A DNA stretch of 64,000 nt from Pseudomonas mandelii (GTDB lineage: Bacteria; Pseudomonadota; Gammaproteobacteria; Pseudomonadales; Pseudomonadaceae), in assembly GCF_024138395.1 (NCBI RefSeq), contig NZ_JAMYDU010000014.1, positions 62,001 through 126,000 of the forward strand, given 5' to 3'. The notes under the pieces were generated by a model. That model made no database searches and had not been told where the DNA came from. It saw nothing but the letters and a program-made list of their open reading frames with translations. Both the position numbers and the translations under genes were made by a program. Position 1 is the first letter of the stretch; every line of letters starts with the position of its first letter. Shown here one piece after another: positions 8,386 through 17,181 of this stretch.

Positions 8386-9132
8386 ATGACCACTCAACAC
8401 CTCAGCGGTAAAGTAGCTCTGATTCAAGGCGGTTCACGCGGCATCGGTGCTGCCATCGTCAAACGCCTGGCCGCCGAAGGCGCTACCGTCGCCTTCACTT
8501 ACGTAAGCTCCACCGCCAAAGCTGAAGAGCTGCAAAACAGCATCATCAGCGATGGCGGCAAAGCCTTGGCCATCAAGGCCGACAGCGCCGATGCCGTCGC
8601 CATTCGCAATGCCGTTAATGCCACCGTCGAAGCCTTCGGTCGCCTCGACATTCTGGTCAACAACGCAGGCGTTTTGGCCGTCGCGCCGCTGGAAGACTTC
8701 AAACTCGAAGACTTCGACCAGACCCTGGCCATCAACGTGCGCAGCGTGTTCATCGCCACCCAGGAAGCCGCCAGACATATGACCGAAGGCGGTCGCATCA
8801 TCAACATCGGCAGCACCAATGCCGAGCGCATGCCCTTCGCCGGTGGTGGCCCGTATGCCATGAGCAAATCGGCGCTGGTCGGCCTGACCAAAGGCCTCGC
8901 CCGCGACCTCGGCCCACGGGGTATCACCATCAACAATGTGCAGCCGGGCCCGGTAGACACCGACATGAACCCCGCCAGCGGCGACTTCGCTGAAAGCCTG
9001 ATTCCGCTGATGGCCGTGGGTCGTTACGGCAAAGTGGAAGAAATCGCCAGCTTCGTCGCCTACCTTGTCGGTCCCGAAGCCGGCTACATCACCGGTGCCA
9101 GCCTGACCATCGACGGTGGTTTCGGCGCCTGA
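8386..9132 (+). CDS. Short-chain dehydrogenase/reductase (3-oxoacyl-ACP reductase-like)
   Basis: 248 residues from the ATG at 8386, preceded by CTGGAG. Classical SDR: cofactor loop QGGSRGIGAAI (TGxxxGxG type) near residue 13, NNAG near residue 88, catalytic Ser with Tyr-x-x-x-Lys (YAMSK) near residue 155. NAD(P)-dependent oxidoreductase with unknown substrate; similar to FabG and to redox enzymes often regulated by adjacent LysR proteins. Followed by a strong terminator at 9152-9185. Confidence 0.9.
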   Translation: MTTQHLSGKVALIQGGSRGIGAAIVKRLAAEGATVAFTYVSSTAKAEELQNSIISDGGKALAIKADSADAVAIRNAVNATVEAFGRLDILVNNAGVLAVAPLEDFKLEDFDQTLAINVRSVFIATQEAARHMTEGGRIINIGSTNAERMPFAGGGPYAMSKSALVGLTKGLARDLGPRGITINNVQPGPVDTDMNPASGDFAESLIPLMAVGRYGKVEEIASFVAYLVGPEAGYITGASLTIDGGFGA

Positions 9133-9151
9133 TAAAGCGTTCGATTGAAAC

Positions 9152-9185
9152 AAAAACGCCGGCAACAGATTGCCGGCGTTTTTTT
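9152..9185 (+). terminator. Rho-independent terminator of the SDR gene
   Basis: Stem AAAAACGCCGGCA (9152-9164) pairs with TGCCGGCGTTTTT (9171-9183) around a six-base loop and runs into a T tract. It is symmetric, so it could also serve the convergent HAD gene. Confidence 0.9.
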
Positions 9186-9206
9186 GTGCCCGGGATTATC
9201 AGGTAC

Positions 9207-9902
9207 TCAAGCCCACTCGAGCGCCGGCAGGCCGCATGCACCGGGCTTGAACGCCTTCAACGTGCGAAGAATGCCATCGGCGTGTGCGTACTTTTCGTCA
9301 GCCATCGCCGCATCCGGGATCGCAATCGCCGTCATCCCTGCCGCTTTCGCCGCGGTGACGCCGAACGGTGAATCCTCGAATACCAGGCAATCCTCGGGTG
9401 CGACACCCAGGCGCCGCGCCGCCGTCAGGAAGATATCCGGCGCCGGTTTGGCCGCGCCCACCTCCGGGTCATCAGCAGTGACGATGAAGTCGAACAGCGC
9501 GAACCAGTCGCGGTGCAAGGTGGTTTTCTGGCCGAACGACTGACGTGAAGAACTGGTGCCCACCGCTATAGGAATGTTGTTGGCCTTCAAGTGCCGAACC
9601 AGCTCCTCTGCGCCAGGCATGGCCAGCGCTGTCGGAAAACGCTCGCGCATCAGCGGTTCGCGGATCACCAGGAATTCTTCGGCTGTAATCGGCAGGTCCA
9701 GCGCCTCGACCACATAGCGCGCCAGATCACCCGCGCCACGACCGATGATGTTCTGTTTGACGCTCCAGTCGAAGGTCCGGCCATAACGCTCGGCAATGAT
9801 GGACGTGACCTCGGTGTAGATGCCCTCGGTGTCCAGCAACAAGCCGTCCATGTCGAAAATCACGGCCTTGATCGGGCCGAACTCATCCAAGGGTGCATTC
9901 AT
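9207..9902 (-). CDS. HAD-IA family hydrolase (sugar-phosphate/nucleotide phosphatase-like)
   Basis: 231 residues. HAD motif I is FDMDGLLLDTE (Asp17, Asp19); motif II is VGTSSS near residue 117; the motif III Lys lies in AAKPAPDIF; motif IV is CLVFEDSPFG. The helical cap between motifs I and II is of the beta-phosphoglucomutase/pseudouridine-phosphatase type. Likely a small-molecule phosphatase. The substrate cannot be deduced. Convergent with the SDR gene. Confidence 0.88.
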   Translation of the reverse strand: MNAPLDEFGPIKAVIFDMDGLLLDTEGIYTEVTSIIAERYGRTFDWSVKQNIIGRGAGDLARYVVEALDLPITAEEFLVIREPLMRERFPTALAMPGAEELVRHLKANNIPIAVGTSSSRQSFGQKTTLHRDWFALFDFIVTADDPEVGAAKPAPDIFLTAARRLGVAPEDCLVFEDSPFGVTAAKAAGMTAIAIPDAAMADEKYAHADGILRTLKAFKPGACGLPALEWA

Positions 9903-10165
9903 CGCATCTGATCCGTTTTCTCATGACATCCCAGGAGCGGCCAAGACAGGCCGGGGCCGTGATGGATTAAAGGGTTCAGCAGCATAGCGAGCGCGGTTGG
10001 CAGAGAGCAACGGGCAATGCCAGGCGGACACAAAAAAGCTATGTCGAGGCGCCCGCGATGATTTAGCGACTTGCCCTACACCAAACACCTCCTTTCCCGA
10101 CTTCTTTCCTTGTTGATCCCCCGCAAAGTCTTGCGCTCCTAATTGATCAGCGCGAGGGATTGCGA

Positions 10166-13100
10166 ATGTTCGAACCTGACAAGGTCCTGGCCTTGAACAA
10201 TGCCATCGGCCTTCTGGTGGTCGCCGCCATGAATCCCGAGCAGCCGGACGTCAAAGCGCTGCTCGGGGATTTTCGACTTTGCCTCAACAACTACGAGGCC
10301 TGGGCAGAAAATTTCTGGACCGGTGGGGCGCTGAATGTCGAGCAGGTATTCAAGGTCGGCAATGAAGTCCGGCTCACGGCGCCGAAGGACTCCACCACCC
10401 CTGTCAGTTCGACGCTCGCCATGTGCCCGGCCAGCGGGCCATTGACCCTGGTGCATGTGTTCGAGGCCGCGCGTTTCGTGCCGATTGGCAATACGCCGGT
10501 GATGCTCGAACCGGTTATCTCGCAGCGCAATGGCGAACTGACGTTCGGTGAGCCCGTCCACGAAACCATTGGCCCCAGCGGCATCCTCGAAATCCCCGAC
10601 TGCTGGCGCGGCCAGCGTTATCGCATCACTTTCTTTCCCAATGTTTCCACTGATCACGTCAAGGCGCTCTATGCCTCCTATCAGGACGTGATCGGCGACC
10701 TGGAAGGCTGGTTGCGCAATGAATGGTCGAGCGAGTTCGAGCCTTTATGGGCCGGTTTTTCCGAGGCGGGGTTCACCCAGCGCTACGGCATGCTGCAGCA
10801 GGCTGACTGGCGCGGTTTCGAGCGTTCGCTGCACGGTTTGTGGGATGACGTGAAGCAGGTCTACGCCCTGCTGGCAGACCTGCAAACCAATAGCGAAAAA
10901 CTCCTTGAGTACCTGACCCAAGGCGAGCTCGAGACGCTGCTGAATGCCTCGACTGAAGCCATCGCCAATGTGCTGCTGATGTTGAGCGATGAGCCGTTGA
11001 TGTTCATTCATCTTGCGGCCTTCACCAGTTGGCTGAGGATGCTGCCGCCGCAGTACATCGCCGAAGTCGTGGCGCAAATTCGCACGGAACTGTTGATCAG
11101 TTTCCTGCTGGTGCGCCTCACCGGGCCTACGGGCTTGAAGCTCGGCATGAGCGCTAAAGTTCTGGACAAGATCAAGTCCCAGCAGGCTCGGCAATGGTTG
11201 GCGGGGGCCAGTTTGCGGCTGGCCGAACTGACGGCCAAATCCGACCTGACATCCCACGCTGGTGCGCTCAAACCGCTCGTGGTCCGCGCGCGTAATGCAC
11301 CGCTGAAACCGGCACCGACGGTTCCGTTACAGATCCGTGCTGGCGACTCTCCCGTTGTACAGGTGAACAATCCGGTTGCCATTGCTCGCGACAAGTCCAA
11401 CGCCATGACCCGGCTGGGGCGTCACGAACCTCACGACGATGCACCGAGTCAGGCGAAAAACCCCAATGGCGACAGCGCCGATTGCGCGGCACTGACTTGC
11501 ACCAACAACTGTCCAGTGTCGATGGTCACCGGCGAAGAACTGCTGACCCTGACCGATGGTTCGCTGGATGGGCTTCTGCCGTTCAACTTCACCCGGTTGT
11601 ACCGCACCAGCGCGGCGGAGATCGATTGCGGGCTGGGCTGGGGTTGGAGCCATTCTCTGGCGCAGCGGTTGGAGCTGGATGATAAACAGGTCGTCTGGGT
11701 CGACCACGAAAACCGTCGTACGACGTTTCCGCTGCCGAGTGTCGAGCGCCCGGTGATCCACAACAGCCTGTCGCGGGCGGCGATTTATCTGGGCAATGAG
11801 CCAGAAGAACTGATCCTCGCCCTGGCTGGCGACGACACACGTTTTTATCACTTTCATAACGGTCGGCTGACAGCAATCAGCGACGCCTACAACAACCGCC
11901 TGCGTATCACCCGCGACCGTCAGGATCGCATTCAACGCCTCGATAACGGCGCCGGTCGTTCGCTGCTGTTGTGCTATGAGCGCAGGCACCTCGTTGCCGT
12001 CGAATACCAATCGTTTCACCCCAGCGATTCCTCGGGCGAAGCCTGGCGTACAGAGCAGACGCTGGTTTTCTATCGCTACGACGCTCGCCAACGCTTGATC
12101 GAAGCGACCAACGCCGCCAGTGAGAGCGAGCGTTACGACTACGACGACCGGCACGTGATTCTGCAGCGGCAACTGGCCGGTGGCGCGAGTTTCTTCTGGG
12201 AGTGGGAACGGTCTGGCAAGGCAGCGCGCTGCGTGCGGCACTGGGCGTCGTTTGCGCAGATGGATACGCGTTATGTCTGGGATGACAACGGCAGCGTGGT
12301 GGTTAAAAACACCGATGGCAGTGAAGAGGTTTACGAGCACGATGACCGCGCACGGCTGATGCGCCGGGTCGAGCTGGGTGGCGGCGAACAGCTCAAGGCC
12401 TATGACGATCAGGGCCGGTTGGTGGCCGACCAGGATCCGCTGGGCGCCGTCACCGAATACCGTTACGACGAAGTCGGGCGGTTGGTGGCGCTGATTCCAC
12501 CGGAAGATGAGCCAACGTCCTACGAATACCGCAACGGATTCCTGCATGCGCGCTATCGCGGCAAAGCGGTGTGGACCTATCAGCGCAACGCGCAGGGTGA
12601 CGTCACTGAAGCCACCGATCCGCAAGGCCATGTCACCCATTATCACTATGACGCTCAGGGGCGTTTGCTGTCGATCCGCTACCCGGACACCAGTCGGCAT
12701 GTATTTGTCTGGAATACCTTGGGGCAGTTGCTTGAGGAAACGCTGCCGGATGGCGGCCAGCGACGCTTTTCCTACGATGCGCTGGGTCGGCAGGCGACCC
12801 GTCAGGACGAACACGGGGCGGTTACCCAGTATCAATGGGATGCCGTCGGCCGACTGGTTCAGACGACGCTGCCTACCGGCGCCAGCCGCGGGTTCAGCTA
12901 CAACGCCTACGGCAAGATCACCGCCGAACGCGATGAACTGGGCCGCGTCACCCGCTACGAATACGCCGACGATCTGCACCTGGTCAGCCGCCGGATCAAT
13001 CCCGATGGCACCCAACTCCAGTACCGTTACGACAATGCGCAGCTGTTGCTCACGGAAATCGAAAACGAATCCGGCGAACACTATCGGCTGGACTACACGC

Positions 13101-15040
13101 CCAACGGCCTGATCCGGCAGGAAACCGGCTTCGACGGCCGTCGCACCGCCTACGCCTACGACCTCAACGGCCACCTGCAGGAGAAAACCGAGTTTGGCGA
13201 TGACGGCTCGCAGCTGGTCACGGCTTATCAGCGGGACTCGGCTGGACGTCTGCTGGTCAAGACCCTGCCCGACGGCATCAAGGTCAAGTACCGCTACGAC
13301 TCGTTGGGCCGACTGGTCAGTGTCGACGACGGCCACGACCATCCGCTGGAATTCGAATACGACGCCCAGGACAGGCTGATCACCGAACACCAAGGCTGGG
13401 GCACGTTGCGTTATCGCTACGACGCGTGCGGTCGACTCAACCACTTGCGCCTGCCGGACAACAGCAAACTCGACTATCACCACGCCAAGGGTGGCACGCT
13501 GACGGCCATTGACCTCAACGGCACACGCCTCACCAACCACCAGTTTGCCTTCGGTCGCGAACAAAACCGCCAACAGGGTCTGCTGCTCAGCGAATACGCC
13601 TACGACGACCAGGGCCGGCTGAAAGCCCATGCCGTCAGCCAACATCAACATCCACTGTACCGCCGCGACTATGCCTATAGCGCCAACGGCAATCTCGACC
13701 ACATCGCCGACACCCGCCATGGCCAGCGCAGCTATCAGTATGACTCGCTCGACCGCCTGATCCGCGTCCGCCATTCCCGTGACCAATCGCCGGAAAGCTT
13801 CGCCCACGACCCGGCTGGCAATCTGTTGATGCAGGATCGTCCCGGCGTTGCGAAGGTGCAGGGTAATCGCCTGCTGATGCAAGGCGATCGACATTACGAC
13901 TACGACGCCTTCGGCAACCTGATTCGCGAACGCCGCGGCACCGCGCAAAAACTCGTCACCGAATACCACTACGACTGCCAGCATCGATTGATCGGCGCCA
14001 CCCTGCCCAATGGCAGCCAAGCCACTTACCGCTACGACGCCTTCGGCCGCCGTATCAGCAAATCCGTCGATGGCAACACCACCGAGTTCTTCTGGCAAGG
14101 CGACCACCTCGTCGCCGAACACAACCAGGATCACCATCGAAGCTACATCTACGAACCCGGCACCTTCCGTCCACTGGCCATGCTCGACGGCAAAGGCCCG
14201 CGCCAAGCCTGCCCGTTCTACTACCAACTCGACCACCTCGGCACACCGCAAGAACTCACCGACTACAGCGGCGACATCATCTGGGCCGCCCGATACACCG
14301 CCTATGGCCGCCTCACCCGCCTCAACCGCGACACTCACCAGATCCTCGATCAGCCGCTGCGCTTTCAAGGGCAGTATTTCGACGCGGAAACCGGCCTGCA
14401 TTACAACCGGCATCGCTACTACAATCCGGATATCGGGCGGTTCCTGACGCCAGACCCGAGCAAGTTGGCGGGCGGGTTAAACGGCTATCAATACACGCGC
14501 AATCCGGCGGGTTGGGTTGATCCGCTGGGGTTGAGTGAGTGCCCTGGTGGGGATGGGTGTAAGAAGCCGTCGTTTGGGGATGAGGATCCGGCGGGTAAGG
14601 TGGGGGTTGATGAGGGGGAGCCCGGAACCCCAAATCCAAAACAAGAGAACTATTATTTATACCGTGGTGATGACCGAGAACCATGGGAAATTTTTGAGGC
14701 AGGATTTGAACCCTTGGGAGACAGTACAGATCTGTATTTGCATGCATCAGATAACAGAAGCCCTCCCAGTTACTTTGTCAGCACTACGACAAACGAAAAT
14801 GAGGCAAAAAAGTTTGCCACAGGCTATGGGCTCGCAGACGGTTATATATATGTACTAAAAAATATTCGTGGCATCGATGTAAATAAAGAACTTGGCATGA
14901 TGTCACCACATCGGCGTGAAGTTGAGATAGCGTTTCCCGGAGGAATAAAAAATCACGACATCGTGGGAGTTACCCCGGTCCATGATGATGGTAGCTACAA
15001 GGGCTACTCCATACCCAACCCGTTCAGGAAGCAGCCATGA
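10166..15040 (+). CDS. Rhs polymorphic toxin with enterotoxin-A-like ADP-ribosyltransferase tip
   Basis: 1624 residues from the ATG at 10166; GAGGGA at 10154-10159 has ideal spacing to it. Residues 1-430 are an uncharacterised N-terminus with no signal peptide and no PAAR motif seen. A cysteine-bearing start of the Rhs shell (DUF6531-like) follows at about 440-520, then many YD repeats (RYDxxGRL, about 580-1350). The core ends with DPLGL at 1452-1456. The 168-residue tip after this is AT-richer and matches cholera/LT A-subunit landmarks: YRGD (Arg1500), LYLHA (His1526), FVSTT (Ser1539-Thr1540), SPH and REVEI (Glu1585, Glu1587), PGGI. Predicted to ADP-ribosylate a target in a rival cell. No vgrG lies nearby; an immunity candidate overlaps its stop. 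Confidence 0.92.
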   Translation: MFEPDKVLALNNAIGLLVVAAMNPEQPDVKALLGDFRLCLNNYEAWAENFWTGGALNVEQVFKVGNEVRLTAPKDSTTPVSSTLAMCPASGPLTLVHVFEAARFVPIGNTPVMLEPVISQRNGELTFGEPVHETIGPSGILEIPDCWRGQRYRITFFPNVSTDHVKALYASYQDVIGDLEGWLRNEWSSEFEPLWAGFSEAGFTQRYGMLQQADWRGFERSLHGLWDDVKQVYALLADLQTNSEKLLEYLTQGELETLLNASTEAIANVLLMLSDEPLMFIHLAAFTSWLRMLPPQYIAEVVAQIRTELLISFLLVRLTGPTGLKLGMSAKVLDKIKSQQARQWLAGASLRLAELTAKSDLTSHAGALKPLVVRARNAPLKPAPTVPLQIRAGDSPVVQVNNPVAIARDKSNAMTRLGRHEPHDDAPSQAKNPNGDSADCAALTCTNNCPVSMVTGEELLTLTDGSLDGLLPFNFTRLYRTSAAEIDCGLGWGWSHSLAQRLELDDKQVVWVDHENRRTTFPLPSVERPVIHNSLSRAAIYLGNEPEELILALAGDDTRFYHFHNGRLTAISDAYNNRLRITRDRQDRIQRLDNGAGRSLLLCYERRHLVAVEYQSFHPSDSSGEAWRTEQTLVFYRYDARQRLIEATNAASESERYDYDDRHVILQRQLAGGASFFWEWERSGKAARCVRHWASFAQMDTRYVWDDNGSVVVKNTDGSEEVYEHDDRARLMRRVELGGGEQLKAYDDQGRLVADQDPLGAVTEYRYDEVGRLVALIPPEDEPTSYEYRNGFLHARYRGKAVWTYQRNAQGDVTEATDPQGHVTHYHYDAQGRLLSIRYPDTSRHVFVWNTLGQLLEETLPDGGQRRFSYDALGRQATRQDEHGAVTQYQWDAVGRLVQTTLPTGASRGFSYNAYGKITAERDELGRVTRYEYADDLHLVSRRINPDGTQLQYRYDNAQLLLTEIENESGEHYRLDYTPNGLIRQETGFDGRRTAYAYDLNGHLQEKTEFGDDGSQLVTAYQRDSAGRLLVKTLPDGIKVKYRYDSLGRLVSVDDGHDHPLEFEYDAQDRLITEHQGWGTLRYRYDACGRLNHLRLPDNSKLDYHHAKGGTLTAIDLNGTRLTNHQFAFGREQNRQQGLLLSEYAYDDQGRLKAHAVSQHQHPLYRRDYAYSANGNLDHIADTRHGQRSYQYDSLDRLIRVRHSRDQSPESFAHDPAGNLLMQDRPGVAKVQGNRLLMQGDRHYDYDAFGNLIRERRGTAQKLVTEYHYDCQHRLIGATLPNGSQATYRYDAFGRRISKSVDGNTTEFFWQGDHLVAEHNQDHHRSYIYEPGTFRPLAMLDGKGPRQACPFYYQLDHLGTPQELTDYSGDIIWAARYTAYGRLTRLNRDTHQILDQPLRFQGQYFDAETGLHYNRHRYYNPDIGRFLTPDPSKLAGGLNGYQYTRNPAGWVDPLGLSECPGGDGCKKPSFGDEDPAGKVGVDEGEPGTPNPKQENYYLYRGDDREPWEIFEAGFEPLGDSTDLYLHASDNRSPPSYFVSTTTNENEAKKFATGYGLADGYIYVLKNIRGIDVNKELGMMSPHRREVEIAFPGGIKNHDIVGVTPVHDDGSYKGYSIPNPFRKQP

Positions 15041-15426
15041 AAATAATAGAAATCCTAATAAACAATCATGGGATCGTAGAGACGGCCAAAATCGAATGCG
15101 ACAGAAAAAAATCGACACTCACATTTACGATGCAAAGTGGCTTAAAAAAAACTTATACGGCCTATGACCTTTACGTATGCTTTGGCATGTTAAGAGCCGA
15201 CTACCCTGATATAAAATTTCTGTGCAAAGGCGCCAAATTGAATGTTCATCCTTCACGTATGTCGTCCCAAATGTCTAGCGGCTTAGTCGCATACGAACTT
15301 AAACTTGGAAAACCTAGCGAAGAAGACGACATAGTACGAATTTTCGACTACGAAGACGAAAATATTACTAGCGATATTGAGGAGCAAAAAACCTTCTATA
15401 AAAACTGGATTGAATCATTAATATAA
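15037..15426 (+). CDS. Probable immunity protein of the Rhs toxin
   Basis: 129 residues, starting in an ATGA overlap with the rhs stop codon, so it is translationally coupled. The base composition is clearly AT-richer than flanking genes, matching the toxin tip and suggesting the two moved together. No signal peptide or membrane segment; acidic C-terminal third (DIVRIFDYEDEN). I do not recognise a named family. The immunity role is inferred from its position directly after a Rhs tip. Confidence 0.75.
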   Translation: MKIIEILINNHGIVETAKIECDRKKSTLTFTMQSGLKKTYTAYDLYVCFGMLRADYPDIKFLCKGAKLNVHPSRMSSQMSSGLVAYELKLGKPSEEDDIVRIFDYEDENITSDIEEQKTFYKNWIESLI

Positions 15427-15441
15427 CAACGCCAACATCCA

Positions 15442-15462
15442 AGCCCAGCTCGAGGCTGGGCT
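15442..15462 (+). terminator. Hairpin after the Rhs immunity gene
   Basis: AGCCCAGC (15442-15449) pairs with GCTGGGCT (15455-15462) across a five-base loop. It lies 16 nt after the immunity-gene stop. The T run is weak, so termination efficiency is uncertain. Confidence 0.5.
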
Positions 15463-15485
15463 CAGTTTGAAGTAAACACTTTGAC

Positions 15486-15851
15486 TTAACCCCCAGAACC
15501 ACCGGTCTCACCTCCACTTCCTACTCCACCACCGCTCTCATCAATTTCAAAATCACCTGACTCTCCAGACCCACCTCCAGAACCACTCCCCATCGAACTT
15601 CCATCGCTCATCGAGCCACTTCCCTTCCCCGGGCTGGTGCTACTACCACTGGCATCTTCGCCATTCCCACCACCAATGGTGTCCGGCGGCGGCATCTTCC
15701 CGTCCGAGGAACCTGCGTTCATTTCCGAGTAAGGTGGCATTCCGCCCTTGTCGACCGGTGCATCGCGTCCAGAAGATTGAGCAAACGCCCCCAATGAACT
15801 GATCGACAATAAGCCGACCATCGTCAGGGTCGTCAGTTTTGACCTGATCAT
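15486..15851 (-). CDS. Secreted Ser/Gly-rich low-complexity protein
   Basis: 121 residues. Signal peptide at 1-24 (cleavage after GAFA), then a low-complexity mature region rich in Gly, Ser, Asp and Pro that ends in repeated Gly-Gly-Ser. Strong Shine-Dalgarno AAGGAGGTG before the ATG. No recognised domain. First of a run of small reverse-strand genes. Function unknown; an exported, disordered stress or envelope protein is possible. Confidence 0.75.
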   Translation of the reverse strand: MIRSKLTTLTMVGLLSISSLGAFAQSSGRDAPVDKGGMPPYSEMNAGSSDGKMPPPDTIGGGNGEDASGSSTSPGKGSGSMSDGSSMGSGSGGGSGESGDFEIDESGGGVGSGGETGGSGG

Positions 15852-15953
15852 GGCGCACCTCCTTTAAAGAGTGCTTTATCTGATCTCTGGCAGCGGTCGC
15901 TTTTTAAAGGTGCCGCACAATCGACGAGCGGCGATGGATCGCTACGCAGGGTT

Positions 15954-16169
15954 TCAGCTCGGTTCTCCCGATAAATCGTCACCGGCAATGTCCGGGTCAT
16001 CGGGATGGGCTTCCACGTCACCGCGTTTCACATCATCGGTGGGCACCTGTTCCACAGCGGTGTCGTCATCGTCGGGCGGGCGCTGATCGCGACTCAGGGG
16101 GTTGGTGGGGGAAGGCAGCGGATATTCGGGGGTATCGTCGATATCGGTGTCTTTCGGATCAGCATTCAT
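15954..16169 (-). CDS. Small acidic hypothetical protein
   Basis: 71 residues from the ATG at 16167-16169, which has GAGAGGTG upstream; a longer frame to 16232 lacks a ribosome site. The sequence is strongly acidic and proline-rich (PPDDDDTA, HPDDPDIAGDD) and likely disordered. No signal peptide or known domain. Function unknown. Confidence 0.6.
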   Translation of the reverse strand: MNADPKDTDIDDTPEYPLPSPTNPLSRDQRPPDDDDTAVEQVPTDDVKRGDVEAHPDDPDIAGDDLSGEPS

Positions 16170-16277
16170 AACGCACCTCTCAATGGACCTGAAAAGCAGA
16201 TCCTGATATTTCGAGGACAACACGATAGACACGGTTCGATCAGAGGGACGATCGGTCGGCCCGACCGCAAAACACCA

Positions 16278-16448
16278 TCACTCGTCGTCTTCCTCGTCGT
16301 ACTCGTCATACTCGCAATTGCCCACGTCGCCTGCGTCATCGGCATCGTTGAGCGGCACCGTGGCGTCGTCCATCAGAGACCCCGGATCTTCGTTGCCAGG
16401 ATCGTTGATCGGACCTTCATCTTCCATGCCTTCGGTTTGCGGAGTCAT
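16278..16448 (-). CDS. Very acidic small hypothetical protein
   Basis: 56 residues from the ATG at 16446-16448 with TGAGG upstream. Composed mainly of Asp, Glu, Gly, Pro and Asn, ending in the acidic tail EYDEYDEEDDE. Probably disordered. It resembles its acidic neighbour at 15954 in style rather than clear homology. Function unknown. Confidence 0.55.
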   Translation of the reverse strand: MTPQTEGMEDEGPINDPGNEDPGSLMDDATVPLNDADDAGDVGNCEYDEYDEEDDE

Positions 16449-16532
16449 GACATGCCTCACAACGTTCAGGGGTGTATGAAGTTCGAGGCGTCCTACGGGC
16501 AAACGTTCCTGAGTCCTGGAGACAGAAACGAA

Positions 16533-16555
16533 AAACCCGGCACCAGGCCGGGTTT
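16533..16555 (-). terminator. Terminator of the first glycine-zipper gene
   Basis: AAACCCGGC (16533-16541) pairs with GCCGGGTTT (16547-16555). On the reverse strand it is followed by a T-rich stretch, just after the stop at 16578. Confidence 0.8.
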
Positions 16556-16577
16556 CTACTGTTACTCGATGTCGAGT

Positions 16578-16997
16578 TTAGTGGTGTTTATTCTTGTGTT
16601 TATGCTTGTGCTTGCCGCCGCCGGAATGCGAGCTGCCGCTGTCATTACCCAGGTTGCTGCCCACCGCGCCACCGGCTGCACCGCCTACGCCCGCACCAAT
16701 GGTCGAGCCGGTAGAGCCGCCCAGGCTATTGCCGATCACCGAGCCGCCCGCCGCGCCAATACCGCCGCCAACGGCCGCTTCTGTTCGACTGCCCTTGCGC
16801 GCACCGACCGCGCTGCCTGCCGCACCGCCGACGCCAGCGCCAACGGCTGCTCCCGTGCTGCCGCCTAGTTGACCGCCGACCACGTTACCCAACGCGCCGC
16901 CAAGACCACCGCCCACTGCAGCGGTGCCGTCGCCGGCAGCCATCGCACCCTGAGCAACCAAAAGTCCCAAAACCACCGTGGACAATGTCAAACGCAT
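16578..16997 (-). CDS. Glycine-zipper membrane/envelope protein, paralogue 1
   Basis: 139 residues from the ATG at 16995-16997 (AGAGGTT upstream). Signal peptide MRLTLSTVVLGLLVAQGAMA, then repeated small-residue segments of the form GxxGxxxG spanning nearly the entire mature chain, ending in a His/Lys-rich tail (GGGKHKHKHK). Glycine zippers insert in or pack against membranes. Close paralogue of the gene at 17182-17547, which has an almost identical signal peptide; a tandem duplication. The His/Lys tail is absent in the paralogue and could bind metal or polyanions (inference). Confidence 0.8.
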   Translation of the reverse strand: MRLTLSTVVLGLLVAQGAMAAGDGTAAVGGGLGGALGNVVGGQLGGSTGAAVGAGVGGAAGSAVGARKGSRTEAAVGGGIGAAGGSVIGNSLGGSTGSTIGAGVGGAAGGAVGSNLGNDSGSSHSGGGKHKHKHKNKHH

Positions 16998-17134
16998 GAT
17001 ATGAACCTCTAATTTCCGCATCGGGGGAAGATCGTGCCGCGGATAGGCCTCAGCCTGGCATCTGCGTCTGGTGAGCAAACCAGATACTGACTGTACGAGA
17101 TTTGAGCCACATACAGGAGAAACGTTCAAAAACG

Positions 17135-17164
17135 AAAAAGCCCGGCATTCGAGCCGGGCTTTTT
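17135..17164 (-). terminator. Terminator of the second glycine-zipper gene
   Basis: Stem AAAAAGCCCGGC (17135-17146) pairs with GCCGGGCTTTTT (17153-17164) around a six-base loop. Positioned 17 nt beyond the stop of the reverse-strand gene. Symmetric, so it works in both directions. Confidence 0.85.
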
Positions 17165-17181
17165 CAGGGGATCCTTCAGGA

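Noticed and set aside
11327..14413. 1028-codon reverse frame within rhs
   Set aside because: Mirror frame created by the repetitive high-GC rhs gene; the plus strand has continuous YD repeats and a proper start, the reverse frame only Val/Gly/Ala-rich noise.
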